Assembly (NCBI RefSeq): GCF_000423445.1
Contig: NZ_AUHZ01000007.1
Location: 62,001-126,000, forward strand
Source: Acidipropionibacterium thoenii DSM 20276
Lineage (GTDB): Bacteria > Actinomycetota > Actinomycetes > Propionibacteriales > Propionibacteriaceae
Direction: 5' to 3'
Length of the DNA stretch: 64,000 bases
Part shown: in pieces, positions 52,126 to 60,549 of the stretch
How the letters are laid out: each line of letters starts with the position of its first letter
Position numbering within the stretch: the first letter of the stretch is position 1
The notes under the pieces: generated by a model
Database searches by the model: none
What the model was told of the DNA's origin: nothing
The model's input: only the letters and a program-made list of their open reading frames with translations
Made by a program: the position numbers and the translations under genes

Positions 52126-52557
52126 ATGACCGCGGTCCGGGGATTCAGCAGGCTGCCAGAGCGGGGCGCCAGCATGTCGGTGACCGCCGTGCTGCTGATG
52201 CCCTGTCTGATCCTGGCAGGCGGCCTGGCCGTCGACGGCGCTCAGCAGGCTCGGGCCCGCCGACAGGCCCACACCGTCGCCTCGCAGGCGGCCAGGGCCG
52301 GCTGCGACCAGTCCTCCGCGGCCCAGCTGACCGGTCGGTCGGGGGCCTCCGGTGATGGTGACGGGCGTGCCCGGGCCGCACAGGTCGCCGCTGCCGCCCG
52401 GCCCGAGGGCGGTTCGGTCTCCTCAGCGGTGCGGGTGGAGGACGATCTGCTGACGGTCACCGTGACCGTCACCAGAGCGACCATCGTGCTCTCGGCGATC
52501 GGACTGGACTCGGTGCGGGGCCAGGCGGTGTCCAGCTGCCGGTTGATCCCCCGCTGA
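52126..52557 (+). CDS. TadE/TadG-like pilus-assembly protein
   Basis: 143 residues. A short basic N-terminus (GFSRLPERGASMS) precedes one hydrophobic helix (VTAVLLMPCLILAGGLAVDGAQQARARRQ), matching TadE/TadG and Flp pilus-locus secretion proteins. The outside part has two Cys (GCDQSS and SSCRL). No other tad gene is nearby, so it is an orphan or part of a dispersed locus. A GAGCTT hexamer lies 6 bases before ATG 52126, possibly leaderless. Confidence 0.7.
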   Translation: MTAVRGFSRLPERGASMSVTAVLLMPCLILAGGLAVDGAQQARARRQAHTVASQAARAGCDQSSAAQLTGRSGASGDGDGRARAAQVAAAARPEGGSVSSAVRVEDDLLTVTVTVTRATIVLSAIGLDSVRGQAVSSCRLIPR

Positions 52558-52597
52558 CCACCGCCGGTAACTCCCACGCGCCGGACCGTGGCCCCGA

Positions 52598-52603
52598 TAC
52601 GAT
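52598..52603 (+). promoter_or_regulatory. -10 element for leaderless yciO
   Basis: TACGAT ends 6 bases before ATG 52610. Confidence 0.4.
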
Positions 52604-52609
52604 CGGGGG

Positions 52610-53230
52610 ATGACCCACTACTACCCGGTGCACCCGGTCAACCCGCAGCGTCGTGCCCTCAACCAGTTGGTCACCATCCTCAAGGAGGGTGGCCTGATCG
52701 GCTATCCCACCGATTCCGGATATGCCTTCGGGGCCCGGCTCGGCAACAAGGACGCCCTGGAGCGGATCCGTCGGATCAGGGGCCTGGACGAGAAGCACCA
52801 CTTCACCCTGGTGATGAGCGAGTTCAGCCAGGTCGGCCAGTACGTGCAGATGGAGAACTCGGTGTTCCGCGCCATCAAGGCCGCGGTGCCCGGTCGCTAC
52901 ACCTTCATCCTGCGAGCCACCCGTGATGTGCCCAAGGTGATGCTGCACCCCAAGAAGCACACCGTGGGAGTCCGGGTCCCCGAGCACGTCACCTGCCTGG
53001 CACTGATGGACGCCCTGGGTGAACCGATCGTCTCCTCGACACTGATCCTGCCCGGCCAGGACCGGCCGATGGACGATGGCTGGCAGGTGAAGGAGGCACT
53101 CGACAACGAGCTGGACGCCGTGCTGGACTCCGGGGACTGCGGCACCGACCCGACCACTGTGATCGACTTCAGTTCCGGCGAGGCGGTCATCACCCGGATG
53201 GGTGCCGGCGACCCGGCACCCTTCCAGTGA
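52610..53230 (+). CDS. yciO: YciO-type Sua5/YrdC-domain protein
   Basis: 206 residues, the same length as E. coli YciO. YYPVHPVNPQRRALNQLV, GLIGYPTDSGYAFGARLGNK, ERIRRIRGLDEKHHFTLVMS, PGRYTFILRATRDVPKVML and KKHTVGVRVPEH follow the family closely. The YrdC fold makes threonylcarbamoyl-AMP for t6A37 tRNA modification, but YciO paralogues may have another role; TsaC proper is not in the window. Stop overlaps mtnN (TGATG). Confidence 0.92.
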   Translation: MTHYYPVHPVNPQRRALNQLVTILKEGGLIGYPTDSGYAFGARLGNKDALERIRRIRGLDEKHHFTLVMSEFSQVGQYVQMENSVFRAIKAAVPGRYTFILRATRDVPKVMLHPKKHTVGVRVPEHVTCLALMDALGEPIVSSTLILPGQDRPMDDGWQVKEALDNELDAVLDSGDCGTDPTTVIDFSSGEAVITRMGAGDPAPFQ

Positions 53231-53964
53231 TGGCAGGCAGCCCGGCCGTGCCGAAGGACACCACGAGCATCCCGGTCCTCGGGCTGCTGGGAGCGATGGA
53301 CGACGAGATCCGCCTGATCCGAGGCGACCTCGCGGACGCCCGAGCCCTGCCCGGACCCTGCGAGATGGTCTCGGGGAGGTTGGACGGCCACCCGGTGATC
53401 CTGGCGAGATCCGGCATCGGGAAGGTCAATGCAGCCCTGGCGGCCTCGGCGATGGTCTCTGCAGGTGCCTCGGCGATCGTCTTCACCGGGGTGGCCGGGG
53501 CGGTCGCCACGGGGCTGGGAATCGGCGACGTCGTGGTGGGCGACCGGTTCGTCCAGCATGACGCGGACGGCACCGCCTTCGGCGACCCGATCGGCCAGCT
53601 ACCCGGCGAACCGCGCTACTGGGCCCCGGACCCCCAGCTGCGGGAGCGGGTCCGGCAGGCTGCCCTGGAGCTGGCCGGCGGTGGCGCTCATGCGGTGGTG
53701 TGCGGCACGATCGCCAGCGGCGACCAGTTCATCGCCGACCCCGCCCAGGTGACCTGGCTGCGTCGGACCTTCAACGCCTCGGCGGTGGAGATGGAGGGGG
53801 CCGCCCTGGCCCAGGCGGCGTCCCACCTGTCAGTGCCATTCGCAGTGGTGAGGATCCTGTCGGACTCCGCCGACGGGAACGCCGTCGCAGACTTTCCGGC
53901 ATTCCTGGCCGAGGCCTCGCAGCGCGACCGTGAGCTGGCCCACGCGCTGGTCGCCCAGCAGTGA
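53230..53964 (+). CDS. mtnN: 5'-methylthioadenosine/S-adenosylhomocysteine nucleosidase
   Basis: 244 residues; hydrolyses methylthioadenosine and S-adenosylhomocysteine to adenine and a ribose derivative. PVLGLLGAMDDEIRLI, RSGIGKVNAALAASAMV, ASAIVFTGVAGAV, the substrate loop ASAVEMEGAALAQAA and the catalytic Asp in RILSDSADGNA are present. ATG 53230; the GTG at 53227 is also in frame. Co-translated with yciO. Confidence 0.93.
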   Translation: MAGSPAVPKDTTSIPVLGLLGAMDDEIRLIRGDLADARALPGPCEMVSGRLDGHPVILARSGIGKVNAALAASAMVSAGASAIVFTGVAGAVATGLGIGDVVVGDRFVQHDADGTAFGDPIGQLPGEPRYWAPDPQLRERVRQAALELAGGGAHAVVCGTIASGDQFIADPAQVTWLRRTFNASAVEMEGAALAQAASHLSVPFAVVRILSDSADGNAVADFPAFLAEASQRDRELAHALVAQQ

Positions 53965-53970
53965 ACCGGA

Positions 53971-53996
53971 GCCGGCCCGATGAGCTGCGGGCCGGC
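53971..53996. terminator. Bidirectional terminator
   Basis: GCCGGCCCG (53971-53979) with CGGGCCGGC (53988-53996), 9 bp and an 8-base loop, between convergent mtnN and the diacylglycerol kinase-like gene. Confidence 0.7.
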
Positions 53997-54010
53997 AGCG
54001 CGTGGCGGCC

Positions 54011-54922
54011 TCAGGCCCGCACCAGCAGGGCCCCGCTGTCGATCCGGACCCGCATCGTGGTGGCCATCGAGAGCGGATCCCCGTCGGCCTCGGTGAGGAC
54101 CTTGCGGTCGGTACTGACCAGGCAGGTGTAGGCCGAGGCGTGCCGGATGATGCGATGGCCCCTGCGGTGCAGGGTGACAGCGCGGAGGGTCGCCGCGGCC
54201 CAGCCCACCAGGCCCGAGGGGGAGAAGGTCATCAGGTCCAGCCGACCGTCGTCGATCCTGGCCTCGGGCACCAGTTCGATCCCGCCGGGCAGCAGCCCGC
54301 AGTTGCAGGCCAGCACCATCTGGCACCGACCGGTGACCGGTTGACGGCCATCCACCGTGGTCTCGGCGCTGAACCCGCGCTGGGTCAGCGCTCTGAGCCC
54401 CGAGACGATATACGCCAGCCAGCCGATCCGTTCCTTGGATCTGGACTGTGTTCCCGCCAGTGCCTCGGCATCCAGGCCCATTCCCGCGATGACGGTGAAA
54501 CACATCTCGGCGCCCTCGTCGAAGCGCACCCGGCCCAGGTCCACCGCGCGCGGGGAACCCTCGAGCACTGCTGTCAGCGAGGCCCTGAAGTCATTGTGCG
54601 GCAGCCCCAGGTTCCGGGCGAGCAGATTGCCGGTGCCCAGTGCCAGGACGCCCATCGCGATCCCGGTGTGTGCCATCGCCGAGGCCACCTCGCGAACCGT
54701 GCCGTCGCCACCCATCGCACAGACCAGGTCGGCGCCGGAGTCCACTGCACGACGGGCCATCCCTGCGCCATGATCCTCGGCGGTGGTCGCGACCCACTGG
54801 GGTCGGGCCCAGCCGTGACCCTCGAATATCGAGGCGGCGATGTGCCTGTGGGCGTCGAGGTCGTCGATCTTCAGCGGGTTGTAGACGATGACCGGCCGTG
54901 TACCAGGGGTGCTGGTGGTCAT
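54011..54922 (-). CDS. Diacylglycerol/lipid kinase family protein
   Basis: 303 residues, cytoplasmic or membrane-peripheral. The DAGK catalytic domain has VIVYNPLKIDD, the nucleotide loop CAMGGDGTVREVASAMAH and LALGTGNLLARNLGLP; the second domain has GMGLDAEAL and the DGRLDLMTFSP loop. Phosphorylates diacylglycerol or a related lipid, likely recycling lipids near the phospholipid genes; substrate inferred from family. Confidence 0.88.
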   Translation of the reverse strand: MTTSTPGTRPVIVYNPLKIDDLDAHRHIAASIFEGHGWARPQWVATTAEDHGAGMARRAVDSGADLVCAMGGDGTVREVASAMAHTGIAMGVLALGTGNLLARNLGLPHNDFRASLTAVLEGSPRAVDLGRVRFDEGAEMCFTVIAGMGLDAEALAGTQSRSKERIGWLAYIVSGLRALTQRGFSAETTVDGRQPVTGRCQMVLACNCGLLPGGIELVPEARIDDGRLDLMTFSPSGLVGWAAATLRAVTLHRRGHRIIRHASAYTCLVSTDRKVLTEADGDPLSMATTMRVRIDSGALLVRA

Positions 54923-54928
54923 GCCAGG

Positions 54929-54934
54929 AGCCTA
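54929..54934 (-). promoter_or_regulatory. -10 element for leaderless lipid kinase gene
   Basis: TAGGCT on the minus strand ends 6 bases before ATG 54922. It lies inside the stop region of the GH3 gene. Confidence 0.4.
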
Positions 54935-56122
54935 GCCCGGCAGTCCGGAGATGAGGGTGTCGATCCGTGAGGAGGACTCCCGGATCCGCGCGGCCGAGGT
55001 CCGGGCGGTGATTCCCTCGACCATCGCGGGCACCAGTGAGGGGTCTGCGCACAGGGCCAGGTCACCGCCGGCGTCGAGGAACCGCGAGCCTCGGTCCCGC
55101 ACCGGCACTGCTGACACCGCCTTCGCCGAGCCGAGGTCATCAGAGAGCACCACGCCGGCGAAGCGCAGCGCCGAGCGCAACAGGTTCGGGATCACCTTCG
55201 AGGAGAAGACCGCCGGGACGGTGGGGTCGATCCGCGAGTAGATCGCCGAGGAGACCATCACGGTCTGCGAGCCGGCGGCGATCCCGGAGCGGAAGGGCTC
55301 CAGGTTCGCCGAGTCGGCAGAGGTCGTGGTGTCGGTGGCCACCGCCAGATCGGTGTTGGCCCGAACCGCTCCCAGCCCCGGGAAGTGCTTGACGGTGGTG
55401 GCCACCCCGCCCTGCCGGTAGCCGGTGACCGCAGCGGTGACGAATCGGCTCACGGTGGCCGGATCGGTGCCGAAACCCCGGTGCAGTGCTCCAATGGGTG
55501 CATTGCCGGAGCCCAGCTGCGGATCGACGACATCGGCCACCGGTGCCAGCACCAGGTTGAGGCCGGCCCTGGTCATCTGGGCCCCCATGGTGCGGGTGAG
55601 GGCCTGGCAGCTGGCCGCCGAACCGGTACCCATCCGGGCGGCCGAGGGCAACGGGGAGAAATCGGAGGATGTCAGATTGGCCACCAGGCCGCCCTCCTGG
55701 TCGGCGGCGATCAGAGCTCGCGGGGCCCCGGCGGCCCGCGCTGCCCGATGGATCCGGGCGGTGGCGGCGCGGATCCGAGAGGTGGAGGTCCAGTGGCCCA
55801 GCAGGAAGACCCCGGCCAGCCGGTGTCGGGTCACCAGGGCGGCGACCTCCTCCAGGTCGGAACCGGTGCTCAGCCCCACCAGCATGCAGCCTCCGGCCAG
55901 TTCGGCCGGGTCGGCAGAAGAGGCGGTCCGCGAGGGACTGGGACTGGGTGAGCGCGACACGCTGACAGACGAGTCGGCCGGTGACGGTGCCGGTGAACCG
56001 GTGCCTGCGGCGGGTGTGCTCGTCGAGGCCGAGGGCTCACTCCGCGGGGCCGCGGGGGCACAACTGGCCAGCACCGGGGTGAGGGCGGCACCAGCCAGGA
56101 GGGCTCGTCGTGAGAGGACCAT
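54932..56122 (-). CDS. GH3-family lipoprotein (NagZ/LpqI-like)
   Basis: 396 residues, exported lipoprotein: MVLSRRALLAGAALTPVLASC has a twin-arginine-like RR and a lipobox with Cys21. A Ser/Pro/Thr-rich linker (residues 22-70) precedes the GH3 barrel: AADQEGGLVANL, VLAPVADVV, TVKHFPGLGAVRANTD and the nucleophile Asp in VVLSDDLGS. In NagZ the acid/base Asp-His dyad lies in an ADSH-type motif just after KHFPGHG; here the sequence is ANTD, without His. It may be a GH3 subgroup with different chemistry. ATG 56122 sits directly behind a TAGCGT -10 hexamer. Confidence 0.87.
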   Translation of the reverse strand: MVLSRRALLAGAALTPVLASCAPAAPRSEPSASTSTPAAGTGSPAPSPADSSVSVSRSPSPSPSRTASSADPAELAGGCMLVGLSTGSDLEEVAALVTRHRLAGVFLLGHWTSTSRIRAATARIHRAARAAGAPRALIAADQEGGLVANLTSSDFSPLPSAARMGTGSAASCQALTRTMGAQMTRAGLNLVLAPVADVVDPQLGSGNAPIGALHRGFGTDPATVSRFVTAAVTGYRQGGVATTVKHFPGLGAVRANTDLAVATDTTTSADSANLEPFRSGIAAGSQTVMVSSAIYSRIDPTVPAVFSSKVIPNLLRSALRFAGVVLSDDLGSAKAVSAVPVRDRGSRFLDAGGDLALCADPSLVPAMVEGITARTSAARIRESSSRIDTLISGLPG

Positions 56123-56129
56123 GGATTTC

Positions 56130-56135
56130 ACGCTA
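56130..56135 (-). promoter_or_regulatory. -10 element for leaderless GH3 lipoprotein
   Basis: TAGCGT on the minus strand ends 7 bases before ATG 56122; this rules against the longer frame from 56158. Confidence 0.45.
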
Positions 56136-56203
56136 GTCACGTCTGGGCCCCTCAACAATGCCCGAGGGCCACCCGGTGCGATCTGGTGGTTGCGGTGGAT
56201 GGC

Positions 56204-57031
56204 TCACAGGTCCACCCAGCTGCTCCCCGATGCCGTCAACTCCACTGGTCGCCCCAGCAGGCTGCTGACCCTCGCTCCGAGCTCGGCAGCGACCTCGCCG
56301 GCGGTCGCCTGGTCCGGGGCCTCGTCCAGCTGGGCCAGCCTCAGCACGACCCGGTCGGGCAGATAGCTGATCCCGGTCACCGGCACCCCGGCCGCCCGCA
56401 GCGCAGCCTCCTCCCGGCCGGCCTGCGACAGTTCGAGGCTGGTGGTGAACTCAGCGGATCGGATCCGCCGGCTGAAGGTGGCGATCGCCAGTGCCCCGGT
56501 GACGGCCCGGGAGTAGCTGCGAAGCAGCCCGGAGGCACCGAGTTTGATCCCGCCGAAGTATCGGGTGGTGACGGCCACCAGATCCGACAGATCTGCTGGG
56601 TGCGGCTCATCGCCACCGGGCCGGTGGCAGACCCCGGGAGATCGGGGTGGTGGACCACCGCGGAACTGGAGCAGAGCCTCCAGGGTGGGGATACCGGCGG
56701 TTCCGGCGGGTTCCCCGTCATCACTGGAGCGCTGGACGGCCCGGCTGGGGCCGAGCAGGAATGCACTGACGTGGTGACGGGCGTCATGGTGGCTGCGGCG
56801 CTGGTCGGCGATCACCTGACGGGCGGCGTCCTCCTCGGTGACCCGGACCAGCCGGGTCAGGAAGATCGAGCGCTTCACCTCGATCCGGTGACTGATGTCA
56901 GTGCCTTCTCCCAGCACGGTGTAACCCACTCCGGCAACCCTGCCACAACCGCGGATGTGGCCGACTGCGCGCCACCTGGCCGGGGCCCGGTGCGGCTCCT
57001 CAGGTTCCGCTGGCGCCATCGGGCCGGTCAC
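56204..57031 (-). CDS. yigZ: YigZ/IMPACT family protein
   Basis: 275 residues. The UPF0029 domain has EVKRSIFLTRLVRVTEEDAA, HHDARHHVSAFLL, SSDDGEPAGTAGIPTLEAL, then VAVTTRYFGGIKLGASGLLRSYSRA. About 25 residues rich in Pro/Gly/His (GGPPPRSPGVCHRPGGDEPH) interrupt the domain after LLQF, absent from typical YigZ. The C-terminal DUF1949 domain is present. Eukaryotic IMPACT regulates translation; bacterial role unclear. GTG 57031. Confidence 0.85.
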   Translation of the reverse strand: MTGPMAPAEPEEPHRAPARWRAVGHIRGCGRVAGVGYTVLGEGTDISHRIEVKRSIFLTRLVRVTEEDAARQVIADQRRSHHDARHHVSAFLLGPSRAVQRSSDDGEPAGTAGIPTLEALLQFRGGPPPRSPGVCHRPGGDEPHPADLSDLVAVTTRYFGGIKLGASGLLRSYSRAVTGALAIATFSRRIRSAEFTTSLELSQAGREEAALRAAGVPVTGISYLPDRVVLRLAQLDEAPDQATAGEVAAELGARVSSLLGRPVELTASGSSWVDL

Positions 57032-57039
57032 CTAGGGGG

Positions 57040-57045
57040 ATAATC
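57040..57045 (-). promoter_or_regulatory. Weak -10-like element for yigZ
   Basis: GATTAT on the minus strand lies 8 bases before GTG 57031. Confidence 0.25.
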
Positions 57046-57079
57046 GCCGCCCGGTGTTCCCTCCCGGGACCCAGCCGTA

Positions 57080-57085
57080 CAGAAT
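57080..57085 (+). promoter_or_regulatory. -10-like element for leaderless PPi-PEPCK candidate
   Basis: CAGAAT ends 6 bases before ATG 57092; an overlapping TACAGA starts 2 bases earlier. Confidence 0.3.
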
Positions 57086-57091
57086 GGGGCC

Positions 57092-60000
57092 ATGGCTGAA
57101 TCATCGATGATCGACGCAGCGAATCTCAGACTTGCCATCAACGGACTGCCGTTGCCCACCGGCGGTGCCTCCACCGGCATCGAGGCGGTGGCCCCGGTGC
57201 TGGCCCGCCAGCGAGAACTGCGCCGGGAGCTGCCGGAGGCACTGTGCCCGGCCGACCGGCGGATCCAGCGGTTCATCGATCGCTACCTGGATCAGGCAGG
57301 CGTGGCGGACCTGAGACCCAGAATGCCGGCCACCACCCTGGTGCTCGACGAGGCCGGCCTGGCACGCACCTTCTCACTGCCGGTCGACGGCGACGAGTTC
57401 TCCTCGGACCTGCTGTCCAGCTACCGGGTGGCCAACGGCGTCCTGCACAATCCGCGCAACGACCGGCGCACCACCGCCGGGGTCTTCCACATCGTCGAGG
57501 GAGGCCTGGCGATTCCCGACGACAAGAAGGCGGTCCCGGCCAGGGTCTTCGCCCAGCTGCTGGAACGCGCATTCCAGGCCCCTCGGGCCGACACCCTGCT
57601 GCCCTACAGCGCCGACCAGGACGCCGAGCACCAGGCCCACAGCTACGTCTCCCTGCTGATGCGCCCGATCGTGGTGCCCGCGGTTCCCGGCCTGGTCTCC
57701 GAGCGTCGGATGGAGACCCGGTTCTTCGCCCCCGGTGGGCTGGTCTCCAACCTGGACTTCGTGGAGGGGATCTTCGGCAATGCCGGGGATCCGTTGCTGC
57801 CGGTCAACGACGCCGCCCTGGCACCGACCTCGTGGACCGGCCACACCGGATGCGTCATCCTGGCCCCGCACCTGAGCCGTGTCACGAAGAAGGAGCTGGG
57901 CCTGCCGCATGTCGACCAGGCCACCGAGCGCCAGCGCCGCGATGGGATGTGCTGGCGGGAGGAGTCGGAGTACTACAACGAGGGCAAGCCGTTCAAGCTC
58001 TGCGCCCGCGATGAGTCCGGGGTGATCGTGACGATCATCGCCGACAACTACTACGGCTACTGCAAGAAGGAGGTCAAGACCCAGATCGGGTACTCGGCCA
58101 ATCTGTTCGGCATCAGCGAGGAGGAGCACTCCGGGGGAGCGCGGGCCTACACCGCCTACAACGAGGGCCTGGAGTACACCACCACCTCGGAGCCGGGTGA
58201 TCCCGAGGTCGCCGATGTGGTGGCCGCCAGTCCGGGTCGGTTCACCCTCCAGCCGGAGGGTTATGCCATCGACAATGAACTCGACGGAGTGGTCATCGTC
58301 CCGGGTGAGGCCCGGTACTCACTGCTGAAGGGCACTGTCTCCTGGACCGGGAGCGACGGCGTCGAGCAGTCCCTGCGGCTCAGGGTGGACCACGAGTACC
58401 TCGGGCCGACCGGCACGCGGATGCGGATGGAGCACTCCGAGATCGACAACCAGTGGGCGCTGAACCTGGTCGACGGGGCGTCGACCACCCTGCACAAGCA
58501 GTGCACCGTCTCGGGAGGCGGCAAGTCGGAGATCTCCAAGGCGATCTCCGATGCCTTCATCCCGGGCTCGGCCTACACCCCCGATTTCGAGGCCGACATG
58601 GCTGCGGTCGACCAGATCCTGCACCGCGACTACTCGATGAGATTCGCCGATCCGGGGCTGGCCGGCTCCGATCACCGCCCGATCCTGTCGAGGGAGCGCT
58701 CGGTGGGTTCGGTGATCAAGCTGCTCACCGCCTCCAGCGACTTCACCGAGGACTACAACTCCTGGGTGGAGTCGATCCCGCAGTTCCGCAAGGAGCTGGT
58801 CTTCACCATCAAGCGCTACTACAAGCCCGAGTGGGGGTCGGACTGGAAGTCCCACTTCTCGGTCTCTCCGACCAACGGTCGGCACGGCACGATGGTGCGT
58901 CTGGACGGCGAGAAGATCCGCGTCGACATGCTGCGGGTCGGCTTCGACGAGAACGGCTCCTGGCGGCTGTTCACACTGCGCCATGACTACGCCCCCGATG
59001 TCAAGGTCCAGACCGAGGACGACATGACCGCCTCGGCGGTGGTGCCGGCCGGACTGACGGTCGGACCGCAGGATCTCTCCAGCAAGGTGGTGGCCAACTG
59101 TGAGGCCCTGCTCTTCCAGCGCCCCGACGACGCCATCCACCGCGGCTACGACCGGCAGACCGAGCGCGACATGGCCGGGTCGGGGCTGTTCATCTCCAAC
59201 TACCAGCCGCTGACCCGCGCCGATGTCGCCCAGATGAGGGACGACGTCGTCGAGTTCTCCAAGTTCTCCGCGCCGATGCGCTCCTTCCTGTCGCAGTTCG
59301 CCGACTCCGACCCCGCCGCCGGACCGGCCTATGCCGTCTCCAGCGCCGACCCGCGGCTGGTCGACGGGGTGCGGTCGAAGAACCCTCGCTACCTTCAGGT
59401 GCGCCCCGACATCTCCCATTCCCGCCTGACCCGGATCGCCGACCTGGCCAGTCACCTGCACCATCGTCGCCCGGTCGCCGAGAAGCTCCTGCTACCGGTC
59501 GACATCGTGGCCGCCGGAAGACGCAACAACCCTCCGGAGGAGAACGTCCCGGCGCTGTGCTCCTACAACCCGCTGCACTACATGGAGCTGCCCGAGCTGT
59601 TCATGGAGTTCATCTCCTCGATGACCGGCAAGAGTCCGTCGACCACCGGCGCCGGTTCCGAGGGGGCGCTCACCAAGGGCCCCTTCAATGCGATGCCGGC
59701 GGTCTTCGACCTCAACTCCTCGTTCCTGTCCTTCGCCCTGTCGGGATACGACGGCTGGCTGTCCTCGGCCGGCTGTATCGGCCCGAAGGTCCAGGTCGCC
59801 CACGACATCTCACTGCTGATCCCCGAGCTGTTCTCCCGGATGTCGCCGGCCGAGAGGGATGCCGCAACCCTGATCCGCGGCGGATACCTGGAGAAGCTGA
59901 CGGACTACCAGTTCGACGGTGAGACGATTCCGGCCTCCCGGCTGGGCTACCGGATGACCGAGAAGTTCATGAAGATGTACTTCGGGCGGATCTTCATGCA

Positions 60001-60496
60001 CCCCGACACGATCTTCACCCCCGAGATGCTGCGTCCCGAGCTCCAGGACGAGCAGGTCTTTGCCGACTCGGTGCGAACCATCGCCGCGACCCACGCCCGG
60101 GTCGCCCGGGCCTACTTCGACGACGGCACGATCGCGATGGCGGTACCTCCGATCCGGGCCCTGCTGGAGGTGATGGCCAACGGTCGGTCGGCCGAGGGCT
60201 ACACCCTGGACTCGGCGGAGCTGCGCCAGATGTTCACCCGGGAGTCCGTGCTCGCCTCCGACTGGTACGGCGCCCGGCTGGACGCCAAGCAGGCCGAGGA
60301 CATCAGGCGCAGCGAGGCAGGGCTGGCCCATCTCCAGGAATTCATCGACGATCCCCGCAACGGGACAGCCTCGGCCGAGATCGGCGTCGAGGACAGGCTG
60401 GCACAGGTACGGGCCTATCACGATCTGGTGACCTCGCAGGGCTACCGCGAGTTGCTGGTGGGAACTCTCGGCCGGCAGGTCGATTTCCGGTTCTGA
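57092..60496 (+). CDS. Probable PPi-dependent phosphoenolpyruvate carboxykinase
   Basis: 1134-residue cytoplasmic protein. Size and conserved blocks match what I recall of the PPi-type PEP carboxykinase (EC 4.1.1.38) of Propionibacterium and Entamoeba, which interconverts oxaloacetate plus PPi with PEP, CO2 and phosphate. Visible blocks: DNYYGYCKKEVKTQIGYSAN (residues 318-337), a P-loop-like CTVSGGGKSEISKAI (470-485), SDHRPILSRERSVGS, FISNYQPLTRADVAQM and DLNSSFLSFALSGYDGW (872-888). No similarity to ATP/GTP enzymes is visible outside the P-loop. No signal or membrane segment. Many databases list relatives as hypothetical. It fits with pfp and ppk2 nearby. Identity is from memory, not a search. 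Confidence 0.7.
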   Translation: MAESSMIDAANLRLAINGLPLPTGGASTGIEAVAPVLARQRELRRELPEALCPADRRIQRFIDRYLDQAGVADLRPRMPATTLVLDEAGLARTFSLPVDGDEFSSDLLSSYRVANGVLHNPRNDRRTTAGVFHIVEGGLAIPDDKKAVPARVFAQLLERAFQAPRADTLLPYSADQDAEHQAHSYVSLLMRPIVVPAVPGLVSERRMETRFFAPGGLVSNLDFVEGIFGNAGDPLLPVNDAALAPTSWTGHTGCVILAPHLSRVTKKELGLPHVDQATERQRRDGMCWREESEYYNEGKPFKLCARDESGVIVTIIADNYYGYCKKEVKTQIGYSANLFGISEEEHSGGARAYTAYNEGLEYTTTSEPGDPEVADVVAASPGRFTLQPEGYAIDNELDGVVIVPGEARYSLLKGTVSWTGSDGVEQSLRLRVDHEYLGPTGTRMRMEHSEIDNQWALNLVDGASTTLHKQCTVSGGGKSEISKAISDAFIPGSAYTPDFEADMAAVDQILHRDYSMRFADPGLAGSDHRPILSRERSVGSVIKLLTASSDFTEDYNSWVESIPQFRKELVFTIKRYYKPEWGSDWKSHFSVSPTNGRHGTMVRLDGEKIRVDMLRVGFDENGSWRLFTLRHDYAPDVKVQTEDDMTASAVVPAGLTVGPQDLSSKVVANCEALLFQRPDDAIHRGYDRQTERDMAGSGLFISNYQPLTRADVAQMRDDVVEFSKFSAPMRSFLSQFADSDPAAGPAYAVSSADPRLVDGVRSKNPRYLQVRPDISHSRLTRIADLASHLHHRRPVAEKLLLPVDIVAAGRRNNPPEENVPALCSYNPLHYMELPELFMEFISSMTGKSPSTTGAGSEGALTKGPFNAMPAVFDLNSSFLSFALSGYDGWLSSAGCIGPKVQVAHDISLLIPELFSRMSPAERDAATLIRGGYLEKLTDYQFDGETIPASRLGYRMTEKFMKMYFGRIFMHPDTIFTPEMLRPELQDEQVFADSVRTIAATHARVARAYFDDGTIAMAVPPIRALLEVMANGRSAEGYTLDSAELRQMFTRESVLASDWYGARLDAKQAEDIRRSEAGLAHLQEFIDDPRNGTASAEIGVEDRLAQVRAYHDLVTSQGYRELLVGTLGRQVDFRF

Positions 60497-60500
60497 GAGT

Positions 60501-60535
60501 CGGGTCGGGGGGGCATCAGAGCCGGCCCCGACCCG
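60501..60535. terminator. Bidirectional terminator
   Basis: CGGGTCGGGG (60501-60510) pairs with CCCCGACCCG (60526-60535), 10 bp with a 15-base loop, between the convergent PEPCK candidate and Hsp70-like gene. Confidence 0.65.
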
Positions 60536-60549
60536 GTCCGGCGGTTGAC

